Positions 55,159 through 64,000 of a stretch of 64,000 bases of DNA are shown here, piece after piece. Both the position numbers and the translations under genes were made by a program. The notes beneath the pieces are model-generated. The model was not told the origin of the DNA. It saw nothing but the letters and a program-made list of their open reading frames with translations, and ran no database searches. Within the stretch, counting starts at the first letter, position 1. Each line of letters opens with the position of its first letter. The DNA comes from Muricea muricata (lineage: Eukaryota > Cnidaria > Anthozoa > Malacalcyonacea > Plexauridae): assembly GCA_963855995.1 (NCBI GenBank), contig OY979718.1:25720282-25784281 (forward strand). The letters run 5' to 3'.

Positions 55159-55663
55159 AACAGATGCTTGTTTGATCTCCCGCGTTACAAGCGGGGATAC
55201 TGACAACTATACTTTCGAGGAAACAGATGGTTATTGGAGATCTTTTTAAATTTTTTCAGTGAAAGAAAGTGTATTCCTGTTTCTAGGAATATAATCATCT
55301 CCGACTGTTCTTCTTTAAATAAAAAACAGCAAGAAACAAATAATTTCTCAATTTCTGTAAAGATATTTGTTTGGGATCTTTTAAAAAATTTTCATTTACT
55401 CTAAGTCATTTCCTTTTATCAAGAATATAACCTTGTCGAACTGCACTTGGGTGGCCAAGGAACAGCAAAAAAGCTTCTAATTTCTCCACGGCGGTGAATC
55501 GAACCCCCTTCCACCGCCTGACCACCATACTACTGCGGAGCGGATGGTTGTTTGAGATCTGGTGAAAATTTTTCAGTTAAAGTAATTTATTTCCTGTTGT
55601 TAAGAATATAACCATGTGCAACTGTTCTTATATGGCAAAAGAACAGCAACATACTTCCAATTT

Positions 55664-55735
55664 CTCCCCGGCGGGGAATCGAACGCCGGTCTCCCGCGTG
55701 ACAGGCGGGGATACTCACCACTATACTACCGAGGA
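55664..55735 (-). tRNA. tRNA-Asp(GTC), class A
   Basis: G52 to C, as 48765-48836. Confidence 0.76.
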
Positions 55736-56240
55736 AACAGATGCTTGTTTGATCTCTTGCGTGACAACCGGGGATACTGACAATTATACTTTCGAGGAAA
55801 CAGATGGTTATTGGAGATCTTGTTAAATTTTTTCAGTGAACGAAAGTGATTTCCTGTTTCTAGGAATATAATCATCTCCGACTGTTCTTATCTAAATAAA
55901 GAACAGCAAGAAACAAATAATTTCTCAATTTCTGTAAGGATATTTGTTTGGGATCTTTTAAAAAATTTTCATTTACTCTAAGTCATTTCCTGTTATCAAG
56001 AATATAACCTTGTCGAACTGCAGTTTGGTGGCCAAGGAACAGCAAAAAAGCTTCTAATTTCTCCACGGCGGGGAATCGAACCCCCCTCCACCGCGTGACC
56101 ACCATACTAATGCGGAGCGGATAGTTGTTTGAGATCTTGTGAAAATTTTTCAGTGAAAGTAATTTATTTCCTATTGTTAAGAATATAACCATCTGCAACT
56201 GTTCTTATATGGCAAAAGAACAGCAACAAATTACCAATTT

Positions 56241-56312
56241 CTCCCCGGCGGGGAATCGAACCCCGGTCTCCCGCGTGACAGGCGGGGATACTCACCACTA
56301 TACTACCTAGGA
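56241..56312 (-). tRNA. tRNA-Asp(GTC), class A
   Basis: C5 to A (A5-G68 mismatch), absent from paralogue 49342-49413. Confidence 0.78.
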
Positions 56313-56436
56313 AACAGATGCTTGTTTGAATTTTTGTTGAAATTTTCCACTCAAAGTAATTCATATCCTTTTGTTAAGAATATAACCATCTCCAAGTATT
56401 GTGATGTGGCCAAAAACTGCAACAAACTACGTATTT

Positions 56437-56508
56437 CTCGACGGCGGGGAATCGAACCCAGGTCTCCCGCGTGACAGGCGGGGATACTGACCACTATACT
56501 ATCGAGGA
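56437..56508 (-). pseudogene. tRNA-Asp-like, class C
   Basis: G50 to T. Confidence 0.5.
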
Positions 56509-56631
56509 AACAGATGGTTATTTGGAATCTTGTTGAAATTTTTTACTTAAAGTAATTCATTTCCTTTTGTTAAGAATATAACATCTCCAACTGTTCTTAT
56601 GTGGCCAAAAACTGCAACAAACTACGTATTT

Positions 56632-56703
56632 CTCGACGGCGGGGAATCGAACCCCGGTCTCCAGCGTGACAGGCGAGAATACTGACCACTATACTACCGA
56701 GGA
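56632..56703 (-). pseudogene. tRNA-Asp-like, class C
   Basis: Copy of 49733-49804. Confidence 0.48.
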
Positions 56704-57145
56704 CACAGATGCTTACTGGAGATCTTGTTAAATTTTTTCAGTGAAAGAAAGTGATTTCCTGTTTCTAGGAATATAATCATCTCCGACTGTTCTTATCTAA
56801 ATAAAGAACAGCAAGAAACAAATAATTTCTCAATTTCTGTAAGGATATTTGTTTGGGATCTTTTAAAAAATTTTCATTTACTCTAAGTCATTTCCTGTTA
56901 TCAAGAATATAACCTTGTCGAACTGCAGTTTGGTGGCCAAGGAACAGCAAAAAAGCTTCTAATTTCTCCACGGCGGGGAATCGAACCCCCCTCCACCGCG
57001 TGACCACCATACTACTGCGGAGCGGATGGTTGTTTGAGATCTGGTGAAAATTTTTCAGTTAAAATAATTTATTTCCTGTTGTTAAGAATATAACCATCTG
57101 CAACTGTTCTTATATGGCAAAAGAACAGCAACAAATTACCAATTT

Positions 57146-57217
57146 CTCCCCGGCGGGGAATCGAACCCCGGTCTCCCGCGTGACAGGCGGGGATACTCAC
57201 TACTATACTACCGAGGA
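57146..57217 (-). tRNA. tRNA-Asp(GTC), class A, A18 variant
   Basis: G18 to A. Confidence 0.78.
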
Positions 57218-57341
57218 AACAGATGCTTGTTTGAATTCTTGTTGAAATTTTCCACTCAAAGTAATTCATATCCTTTTGTTAAGAATATAACCATCTCCAA
57301 GTATTGTTATGTGGCCAAAAACTGCAACAAACTACGTATTT

Positions 57342-57413
57342 CTCGACGGCGGGGAATCGAACCCCGGTCTCCCGAATGACAGGCGGGGATACTGACCACT
57401 ATACTATCGAGGA
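57342..57413 (-). pseudogene. tRNA-Asp-like, class C
   Basis: C38 to T and G39 to T. Confidence 0.5.
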
Positions 57414-57538
57414 AACAGATGGTTATTTGGAATCTTGTTGAAATTTTTTACTTAAAGTAATTCATTTCCTTTTATTAAGAATATAACCATCTGCAACTGG
57501 TCTTATATGGCAAAATAACAGGAACAAATTACCAATTT

Positions 57539-57610
57539 CTCCCCGGCGGGGAATCGAACCCCGGTCTCCCGCGTGACAGGCGGGGATACTCACTACTATA
57601 CTACCGAGGA
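57539..57610 (-). tRNA. tRNA-Asp(GTC), class A, A18 variant
   Basis: G18 to A; trailer hairpin broken. Confidence 0.78.
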
Positions 57611-57733
57611 AACAGATGCTTGTTTGAATTCTTCTTGAAATTTTCCACTCAAAGTAATTCATATCCTTTTGTTAAGAATATAACATCTCCAACTGTTCTT
57701 ATGTGGCCAAAAACTGCAACAAACTACGTATTT

Positions 57734-57805
57734 CTCCACGGTGGGGAATCAAACCCCGGTCTCCAGCGTGACAGGCGGGGATACTGACCACTATACTACC
57801 GAGGA
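57734..57805 (-). pseudogene. tRNA-Asp-like, class C
   Basis: Copy of 50835-50906. Confidence 0.5.
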
Positions 57806-58246
57806 AACAGATGGTTATTGGAGATCTTGTTAAATTTTTTCAATGAAAGAAAGTGATTTCCTGTTTCTAGGAATATAATCATCTCCGACTGTTCTTATCT
57901 AAATAAAGAACAGCAAGAAATAAATAATTTCTCAATTTCTGTAAGGATATCTTTTGAGATCTTTTAAAAAATTTTCATTTACTCTAAGTCATTTCCTGTT
58001 ATCAAGAATATAACCTTGTCGAACTGCACTTGGGTGGCCAAGGAACAGCAAAAAAGCTTCTTATTTCTCCACGGCGGGGAATCGAAACCCCCTCCACCGC
58101 GTGACCACCATACTACTGCGGAAGCTGATGGTTGTTTGAGATCTTGTGAAAATTTTTCAGTTAAAGTAATTTATTTCCTGTTGTTAAGAATATAACCATC
58201 TGCAACTGTTCTTATATGGCAAAAGAACAGCAACAAATTACCAATT

Positions 58247-58318
58247 CTCCCCGGCGGGGAATCGAACCCCGGTCTCCCGCGTGACAGGCGGGGATACTGA
58301 CCACTATACTATCGAGGA
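58247..58318 (-). tRNA. tRNA-Asp(GTC), A/C hybrid
   Basis: Copy of 51348-51419. Confidence 0.72.
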
Positions 58319-58440
58319 AACAGATGGTTATTTGGAATCTTGTTGAAATTTTTTACTTAAAGTAATTCATTTCCTTTTGTTAAGAATATAACATCTCCAA
58401 CTGTTCTTATGTGGCAAAAACTGCAACAAACTACGTATTT

Positions 58441-58512
58441 ATCGACGGCGGGGAATCGAACCCCGGTCTCCCGCGTGACAGGCGGGGATACTGACCACTA
58501 TACTATCGAGGA
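58441..58512 (-). pseudogene. tRNA-Asp-like, class C
   Basis: Copy of 51542-51613 with G73 changed to T, losing the discriminator. Confidence 0.5.
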
Positions 58513-58637
58513 AACAGATGGTTATTTGGAATCTTGTTGAAATTTTTTACTTAAAGTAATTCATTTCCTTTTGTTAAGAATATAACCATCTGCAACTGTT
58601 CTTATATGGCAAAATAACAGCAACAAATTACCAATTT

Positions 58638-58709
58638 CTCCCCGGCGGGGAATCGAACCCCGGTCTCCCGCGTGACAGGCGGGGATACTCACTACTATAC
58701 TACCGAGGA
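58638..58709 (-). tRNA. tRNA-Asp(GTC), class A, A18 variant
   Basis: G18 to A. Confidence 0.78.
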
Positions 58710-58832
58710 AACAGATGCTTGTTTGAATTCTTCTTGAAATTTTCCACTCAAAGAAATTCATATCCTTTTGTTAAGAATATAACATCTCCAACTGTTCTTA
58801 TGTGGCCAAAAACTGCAACAAACTACGTATTT

Positions 58833-58904
58833 CTCCACGGTGGGGAATCAAACCCCGGTCTCCAGCGTGACAGGCGGGGATACTGACAACTATACTTTCG
58901 AGGA
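58833..58904 (-). pseudogene. tRNA-Asp-like, C/H hybrid
   Basis: Copy of 51934-52005. Confidence 0.5.
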
Positions 58905-59347
58905 AACAGATGGCTATTGGAGATCTTGTTAAATTTTTTCAGTGAAAGAAAGTGATTTCCTGTTTCTAGGAATATAATCATCTCCGACTGTTCTTATCTA
59001 AAGAAAGAAAAGCAAGAAACAAATAGTTTCTCAATTTCTGTAAGGATATTTGTTTGGGATCTTTTAAAAAATTTTCATTTACTCTAAGTCATTTCCTGTT
59101 GTCAAGAATATAACCTTGTCGAACTGCACTTGGGTGGCCAAGGAACAGCAAAAAAGCTTCTAATTTCTCCACGGCGGGGAATCGAAACCCCCTCCACCGC
59201 GTGACCACCATACTACTGCGGAAGCGGATGGTTGTTTTAGATCTTGTGAAAATTTTTCAGTTAAAGTAATTTATTTCCTGTTGTTAAGAATATAACCATT
59301 TGCAACTGTTCTTATATGGCAAAAGAACAGCAACAAATTACCAATTT

Positions 59348-59419
59348 CTCCCAGGCCGGGAATCGAACCCTGGTCTCCCGCGTGACAGGCGGGGATACTG
59401 ACCACTATACTACCGAGGA
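59348..59419 (-). tRNA. tRNA-Asp(GTC), class A, diverged
   Basis: As 22607-22678, without the C3 to G of 52449. Confidence 0.68.
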
Positions 59420-59925
59420 AACAGATGCTTGTTTGATCTCCCGCGTGACAGTCGGGGATACTGACAACTATACTTTCGAGGAAACAGATGGTTATTGGAG
59501 ATCTTGTTAAATTTTTTCAGTGAAAGAAAGTGATTTCCTGTTTTTAGGAATTTAATCATCTCCGACTGTTCTTATCTAAAGAAAGAACAGCAAGAAACAA
59601 ATAGTTTCTCAATTTCTGTAAGGATATTTGTTTGGGATCTTTTAAAAAATTTTCATTTACTCTAAGTCATTTCCTGTTGTCAAGAATATAACCTTGTCGA
59701 ACTGCACTTGGGTGGCCAAGGAACAGCAAAAAAGCTTCTAATTTCTCCACGGCGGGGAATCGAACCTCCCTCCACCGCGTGACCACCATATTACTGCGGA
59801 AGCTGATGGTTGTTTGAGATCTTGTTAAAATTTTTCAGTTAAAGTAATTTATTTCCTGTTGTTAAGAATATAACCATCTGCAACTGTTCTTATATGGCAA
59901 AAGAACAGCAACAAATTACCAATTT

Positions 59926-59997
59926 CTCCCCGGCGGGGAATCGAACCGCGGTCTTCCGCGTGACACGCGGGGATACTCACCACTATACTACCGAGAA
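59926..59997 (-). tRNA. tRNA-Asp(GTC), class A, diverged
   Basis: 26161-type body with C2 to T (U-G). Confidence 0.62.
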
Positions 59998-60121
59998 AAC
60001 AGATGCTTGTTTGAATTCTTTTTGAAATTTTCCACTCAAAGTAATTCATATCCTTTTGTTGAGAATTTAACCATCTCCAAGTATTGTGATGTAGCCAAAA
60101 ACTGCAACAAACTACGTATTT

Positions 60122-60193
60122 CTCGACGGCGGGGAATCGAATCCCGGTCTCCCGCGTGACAGGCGGGGATACTGACCACTATACTATCGAGGA
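60122..60193 (-). pseudogene. tRNA-Asp-like, class C
   Basis: G53 to A. Confidence 0.5.
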
Positions 60194-60316
60194 AACAGAT
60201 GGTTATTTGGAATCTTGTTTAAATTTTTTCCTTAAAGTAATTCATTTCCTTTTGTTAAGAATATAACATCTCCAACTGTTCTTATGTGGGCAAAACCTGC
60301 AACAAACTACGTGTTT

Positions 60317-60388
60317 CTCCACGGCGGGGAATCGAACCCCGGTCTCCAGCGTGACAGGCGGGGATAATGACCACTATACTACCGATGA
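60317..60388 (-). pseudogene. tRNA-Asp-like, class C
   Basis: As 53418-53489, with 5' end TCATCGG. Confidence 0.48.
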
Positions 60389-60830
60389 AACAGACGGTTA
60401 TTGGAGATTTTGTTAAATTTTTTCAGTGAAAGAAAGTGATTTCCTGTTTCTGGGAATATAATCATCTCCGACTGTTCTTATCTAAATAAAGAACAGAAAG
60501 AAAGAAATAATTTCTGAATTTCTGTAACGATATTTGTTTGGGATCTTTTAAAAAATTTTCATTTACTCTAAGTCATTTCCTGTTATCAAGAATATAACGT
60601 TGTCGAACTGCGCTTGGCTGGCCAAGGAACAGAAAAAAACTTCTAATTTCTCCACGGCGGGGAATCGAACCCCCCTACACCGCGTGACCACCATACTACT
60701 GCGGAAGCGGATGGTTGTTTGAGATCTTGTGAAAATTTTTTAGTTAAAGTAATTTATTTCCTGTTGTTAAGAATATAACCATCTGGAACTGTTCTTATAT
60801 GGCAAAAGAACAGCAACAAATTACCAATTT

Positions 60831-60902
60831 CTCCCCGGCGGGGAATCGAACCCCGGTCTCCCGCGTGACAGGCGGGGATACTCACCACTATACTACCGAG
60901 GA
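60831..60902 (-). tRNA. tRNA-Asp(GTC), consensus copy
   Basis: Consensus over 72 nt. Confidence 0.92.
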
Positions 60903-61407
60903 AACAGATGCTTGTTTGATCTCCCGCGTGACAGTCGGGGATACTGACAACTATACTTTCGAGGAAACAGATGGTTATTGGAGATCTTGTTAAATTTTTT
61001 CAGTGAAAGAAAGTGATTTCCTGTTTCTAGGAATATAATCATCTCCGACTGTTCTTATCTAAAGAAAGAACAGCAAGAAACAAATAGTTTCTCAATTTCT
61101 GTAAGGATATTTGTTTGGGATCTTTTAAGAAATTTTCATTTACTCTAAGTCATTTCCTGTTATCAAGAATATAACGTTGTCGAACTGCGCTTGGCTGGCC
61201 AAGGAACAGAAAAAAACTTCTAATTTCTCCACGGCGGGGAATCGAACCCCCCTCCACCGCGTGACCACCATACTACTGCGGAAACTGATGGTTGTTTGAG
61301 ATCTTGTGAAAATTTTTCAGTTAAAGTAATTTATTTTCTGTTGTTAAGAATATAACCATCTGCAACTGTTCTTATATGGCAAAAGAATAGCAACAAATTA
61401 CCAATTT

Positions 61408-61479
61408 CTCCCCGGCGGGGAGTCGAACCCCGGTCTCCCGCGGGACAGGCGCGGATACTCACCACTATACTACCGAGGA
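61408..61479 (-). tRNA. tRNA-Asp(GTC), class A, diverged
   Basis: C28 to G, A37 to C next to the anticodon, and one T-loop change (GGTTCGACT). Confidence 0.68.
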
Positions 61480-61985
61480 AACAGATGCTTGTTTGATCTC
61501 CCGCGTGACAGTCGGGGATACTGACAACTATACTTTCGAGGAAACAGATGGCTATTGGAGATCTTGTTAAATTTTTTCAGTGAAAGAAAGTGATTTCCTG
61601 TTTCTAGGAATATAATCATCTCCGACTGTTCTTATCTAAAGAAAGAAAAGCAAGAAACAAATAGTTTCTCAATTTCTGTAAGGATATTTGTTTTGGATCT
61701 TTTAAAAAATTTTCATTTACTCTAAGTCATTTCCTGTTGTCAAGAATATAACCTTGTCGAACTGCACTTGGGTGGCCAAGGAACAGCAAAAAAGATTCTA
61801 ATTTCTCCACGGCGGGGAATCGAAACCCCCTCCACCGCGTGACCACCATACTACTGCGGAAGCTGATGGTTGTTTGAGATCTTGTGAAAATTTTTCAGTT
61901 AAAGTAATTTATTTCCTGTTGTTAAGAATATAACCATCTGCAACTGTTCTTATATGGCAAAAGAACAGCAACAAATTACCAATTT

Positions 61986-62057
61986 CTCCCCGGCGGGGAA
62001 TCGAACCCCGGTCTCCCGCGTGACAGGCGGGGATACTCACCACTATACTACCGAGGA
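61986..62057 (-). tRNA. tRNA-Asp(GTC), consensus copy
   Basis: Consensus over 72 nt. Confidence 0.92.
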
Positions 62058-62563
62058 AACAAATGCTTGTTTGATCTCCCGCGTGACAGTCGGGGATACT
62101 GACAACTATACTTTCGAGGAAACAGATGGTTATTGGAGATCTTGTTAAATTTTTTCAGTGAAAGAAAGTGATTTCCTGTTTCTAGGAATATAATCATCTC
62201 CGACTGTTCTTATCTAAAGAAAGAACAGCAAGAAACAAATAGTTTCTCAATTTCTGTAAGGATATTTGTTTGGGATCTTTTTAAAAAATTTTCATTTACT
62301 CTAAGTCATTTCCTGTTATCAAGAATATAACGTTGTCGAACTGCGCTTGGCTGGCCAAGGAACAGAAAAAAACTTCTAATTTCTCCACGGCGGGGAATCG
62401 AACCCCCCTCCACCGCGTGACCACCATACTACTGTGGAAGCTGATGGTTGTTTGAGATCTTGTGAAAATTTTTCAGTTAAAGTAATTTATTTTCTGTTGT
62501 TAAGAATATAACCATCGGCAACTGTTCTTATATGGCAAAAGAATAGCAACAAATTACGAATTT

Positions 62564-62635
62564 CTCCCCGGCGGGGAATCGAACCCCGGTCTCCCGCGTG
62601 ACAGGCGGGGATACTCACCACTATACTACCGAGGA
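62564..62635 (-). tRNA. tRNA-Asp(GTC), consensus copy
   Basis: Consensus; ATTACGAA flank type. Confidence 0.92.
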
Positions 62636-63141
62636 AACAGATGCTTGTTTGATCTCCCGCGTGACAGTCGGGGATACTGACAACTATACTTTCGAGGAAA
62701 CAGATGGCTATTGGAGATCTTGTTAAATTTTTTCAGTGAAAGAAAGTGATTTCCTGTTTCTAGGAATATAATCATCTCCGACTGTTCTTATCTAAAGAAA
62801 GAAAAGCAAGAAACAAATAGTTTCTCAATTTCTGTAAGGATATTTGTTTTGGATCTTTTAAAAAATTTTCATTTACTCTAAGTCATTTCCTGTTGTCAAG
62901 AATATAACCTTGTCGAACTGCACTTGGGTGGCCAAGGAACAGCAAAAAAGCTTCTAATTTCTCCACGGCGGGGAATCGAAACCCCCTCCACCGCGTGACC
63001 ACCATACTACTGCGGAAGCTGATGGTTGTTTGAGATCTTGTGAAAATTTTTCAGTTAAAGTAATTTATTTCCTGTTGTTAAGAACATAACCATCTGCAAC
63101 TGTTCTTATATGGCAAAAGAACAGCAACAAATTACCAATTT

Positions 63142-63213
63142 CTCCCCGGCGGGGAATCGAACCCCGGTCTCCCGCGTGACAGGCGCGGATACTCACCACT
63201 ATACTACCGAGGA
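63142..63213 (-). tRNA. tRNA-Asp(GTC), class A
   Basis: C28 to G (anticodon-stem mismatch). Confidence 0.78.
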
Positions 63214-63718
63214 AACAAATGCTTGTTTGATCTCCCGCGTGACAGTCGGGGATACTGACAACTATACTTTCGAGGAAACAGATGGTTATTGGAGATCTTG
63301 TTAAATTTTTTCAGTGAAAGAAAGTGATTTCCTGTTTCTAGGAATATAATCATCTCCGACTGTTCTGATCTAAAGAAAGAACAGCAAGAAACAAATAGTT
63401 TCTCAATTTCTGTAAGGATATTTGTTTGGGATCTTTTAAAAAATTTTCATTTACTCTAAGTCATTTCCTGTTATCAAGAATATAACGTTGTCGAACTGCG
63501 CTTGGCTGGCCAAGGAACAGAAAAAAACTTCTAATTTCTCCACGGCGGGGAATCGAACCCCCCTCCACCGCGTGACCACCATACTACTGTGGAAGCTGAT
63601 GGTTGTTTGAGATCTTGTGAAAATTTTTCAGTTAAAGTAATTTATTTTCTGTTGTTAAGAATATAACCATCTGCAACTGTTCTTATATGGCAAAAGAATA
63701 GCAACAAATTACGAATTT

Positions 63719-63790
63719 CTCCCCGGCGGGGAATCGAACCCCGGTCTCCCGCGTGACAGGCGGGGATACTCACCACTATACTACCGAGGA
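63719..63790 (-). tRNA. tRNA-Asp(GTC), consensus copy
   Basis: Consensus; last complete tRNA in the window. Confidence 0.92.
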
Positions 63791-64000
63791 AACAGATGCT
63801 TGTTTGATCTCCCGCGTGGCAGTCGGGGATACTGACAACTATACTTTCGAGGAAACAGATGGCTATTGGAGATCTTGTTAAATTTTTTCAGTGAAAGAAA
63901 GTGATTTCCTGTTTCTAGGAATATAATCATCTCCGACTGTTGTTATCTAAAGAAAGAAAAGCAAGAAACAATTAGTTTCTCAATTTCTGTAAGGATATTT

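Larger units (their letters stand above)
47250..61047. repeat. 6899-bp tandem duplication (two copies)
   Basis: About 47250-54148 and 54149-61047. Every tRNA-derived copy from 47430 to 54022 recurs at +6899 with few differences, including the GTA-bearing H halves at 48278 and 55177. Confidence 0.88.
54329..63853 (-). pseudogene. B and H tRNA fragments, 54-64 kb
   Basis: B copies start at 54329, 54906, 55484, 56061, 56966, 58067, 59167, 59745, 60650, 61227, 61805, 62383, 62961, 63538. H halves start at 54599, 55177, 55754, 59438, 60921, 61498, 62076, 62654, 63232, 63809. Confidence 0.8.
12356..64000 (-). repeat. tRNA-Asp satellite array, right block
   Basis: Continuation of the same satellite on the far side of the insertion, in the same orientation and register, running off the window end inside a P spacer. 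It is organised into several higher-order duplications listed separately. No unrelated single-copy sequence interrupts it over 51.6 kb. Confidence 0.95.

Noticed and set aside
1..64000. tRNA-derived SINE family
   Set aside because: Copies are head-to-tail in register with no poly(A) or SINE tail, no target duplications around monomers, and full-length tRNAs with good stems; a tandem gene satellite fits better.

Overview
The window is a eukaryotic, almost certainly animal, nuclear satellite made of tRNA-Asp genes. The plus strand repeatedly carries the reverse complement of a 72-nt tRNA-Asp(GTC), so all tRNA genes lie on the minus strand. The tRNA has an internal A box (TAGTATAGTGG), a B box (GGTTCGATTCC), a GTC anticodon in a CTGTCAC loop, G73, no encoded CCA, and downstream T-runs of RNA polymerase III type. 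These point to a nuclear array, not a bacterial or organellar one. The species cannot be read from the sequence.

Layout: 1-9055 array; 9056-12355 one 3.3-kb insertion with terminal inverted repeats (DNA-transposon-like, no recognisable transposase); 12356-64000 array. The array has a ~190-bp period. I recognise four monomer kinds by spacer and tRNA state: A (full-length tRNA-Asp with good cloverleaf; 92 copies, 23 exactly the 72-nt consensus by my reading), B (56-nt derivative lacking the anticodon arm; 83 copies), C (72-nt relative with acceptor-stem mismatches; 65 copies), and P (spacer whose tRNA has been replaced by unrelated sequence). A further 45-nt 5'-half tRNA (H; 54 copies) sits 18 bp upstream, on the minus strand, of many A genes. 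The commonest composite unit is A-H-P-B, 577-578 bp; chains of C monomers at ~195 bp interrupt it.

Above this are higher-order repeats: tandem duplications with offsets of 2062, 2976, 1101 and 6899 bp, an alternating 1155-bp dimer (about 34.7-40.0 kb), and a dispersed ~7.7-kb duplication (7962-19570 copied at 26233-33959). The second copy of that duplication has the intact empty site of the transposon, so the insertion can be dated relative to the duplication.

No protein-coding gene is supported. Short open frames recur because they read through the tRNA or its antisense. The points of most interest are anticodon-changed copies within an otherwise Asp array (GTA, GTT, CTC, and in C-type copies TTC and GTG), the one-and-a-half-tRNA unit, a hairpin/terminator trailer in A monomers, and a 29-bp hairpin inside the transposon. 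Coordinates of repeat boundaries are approximate to tens of bases; tRNA coordinates are exact as read.
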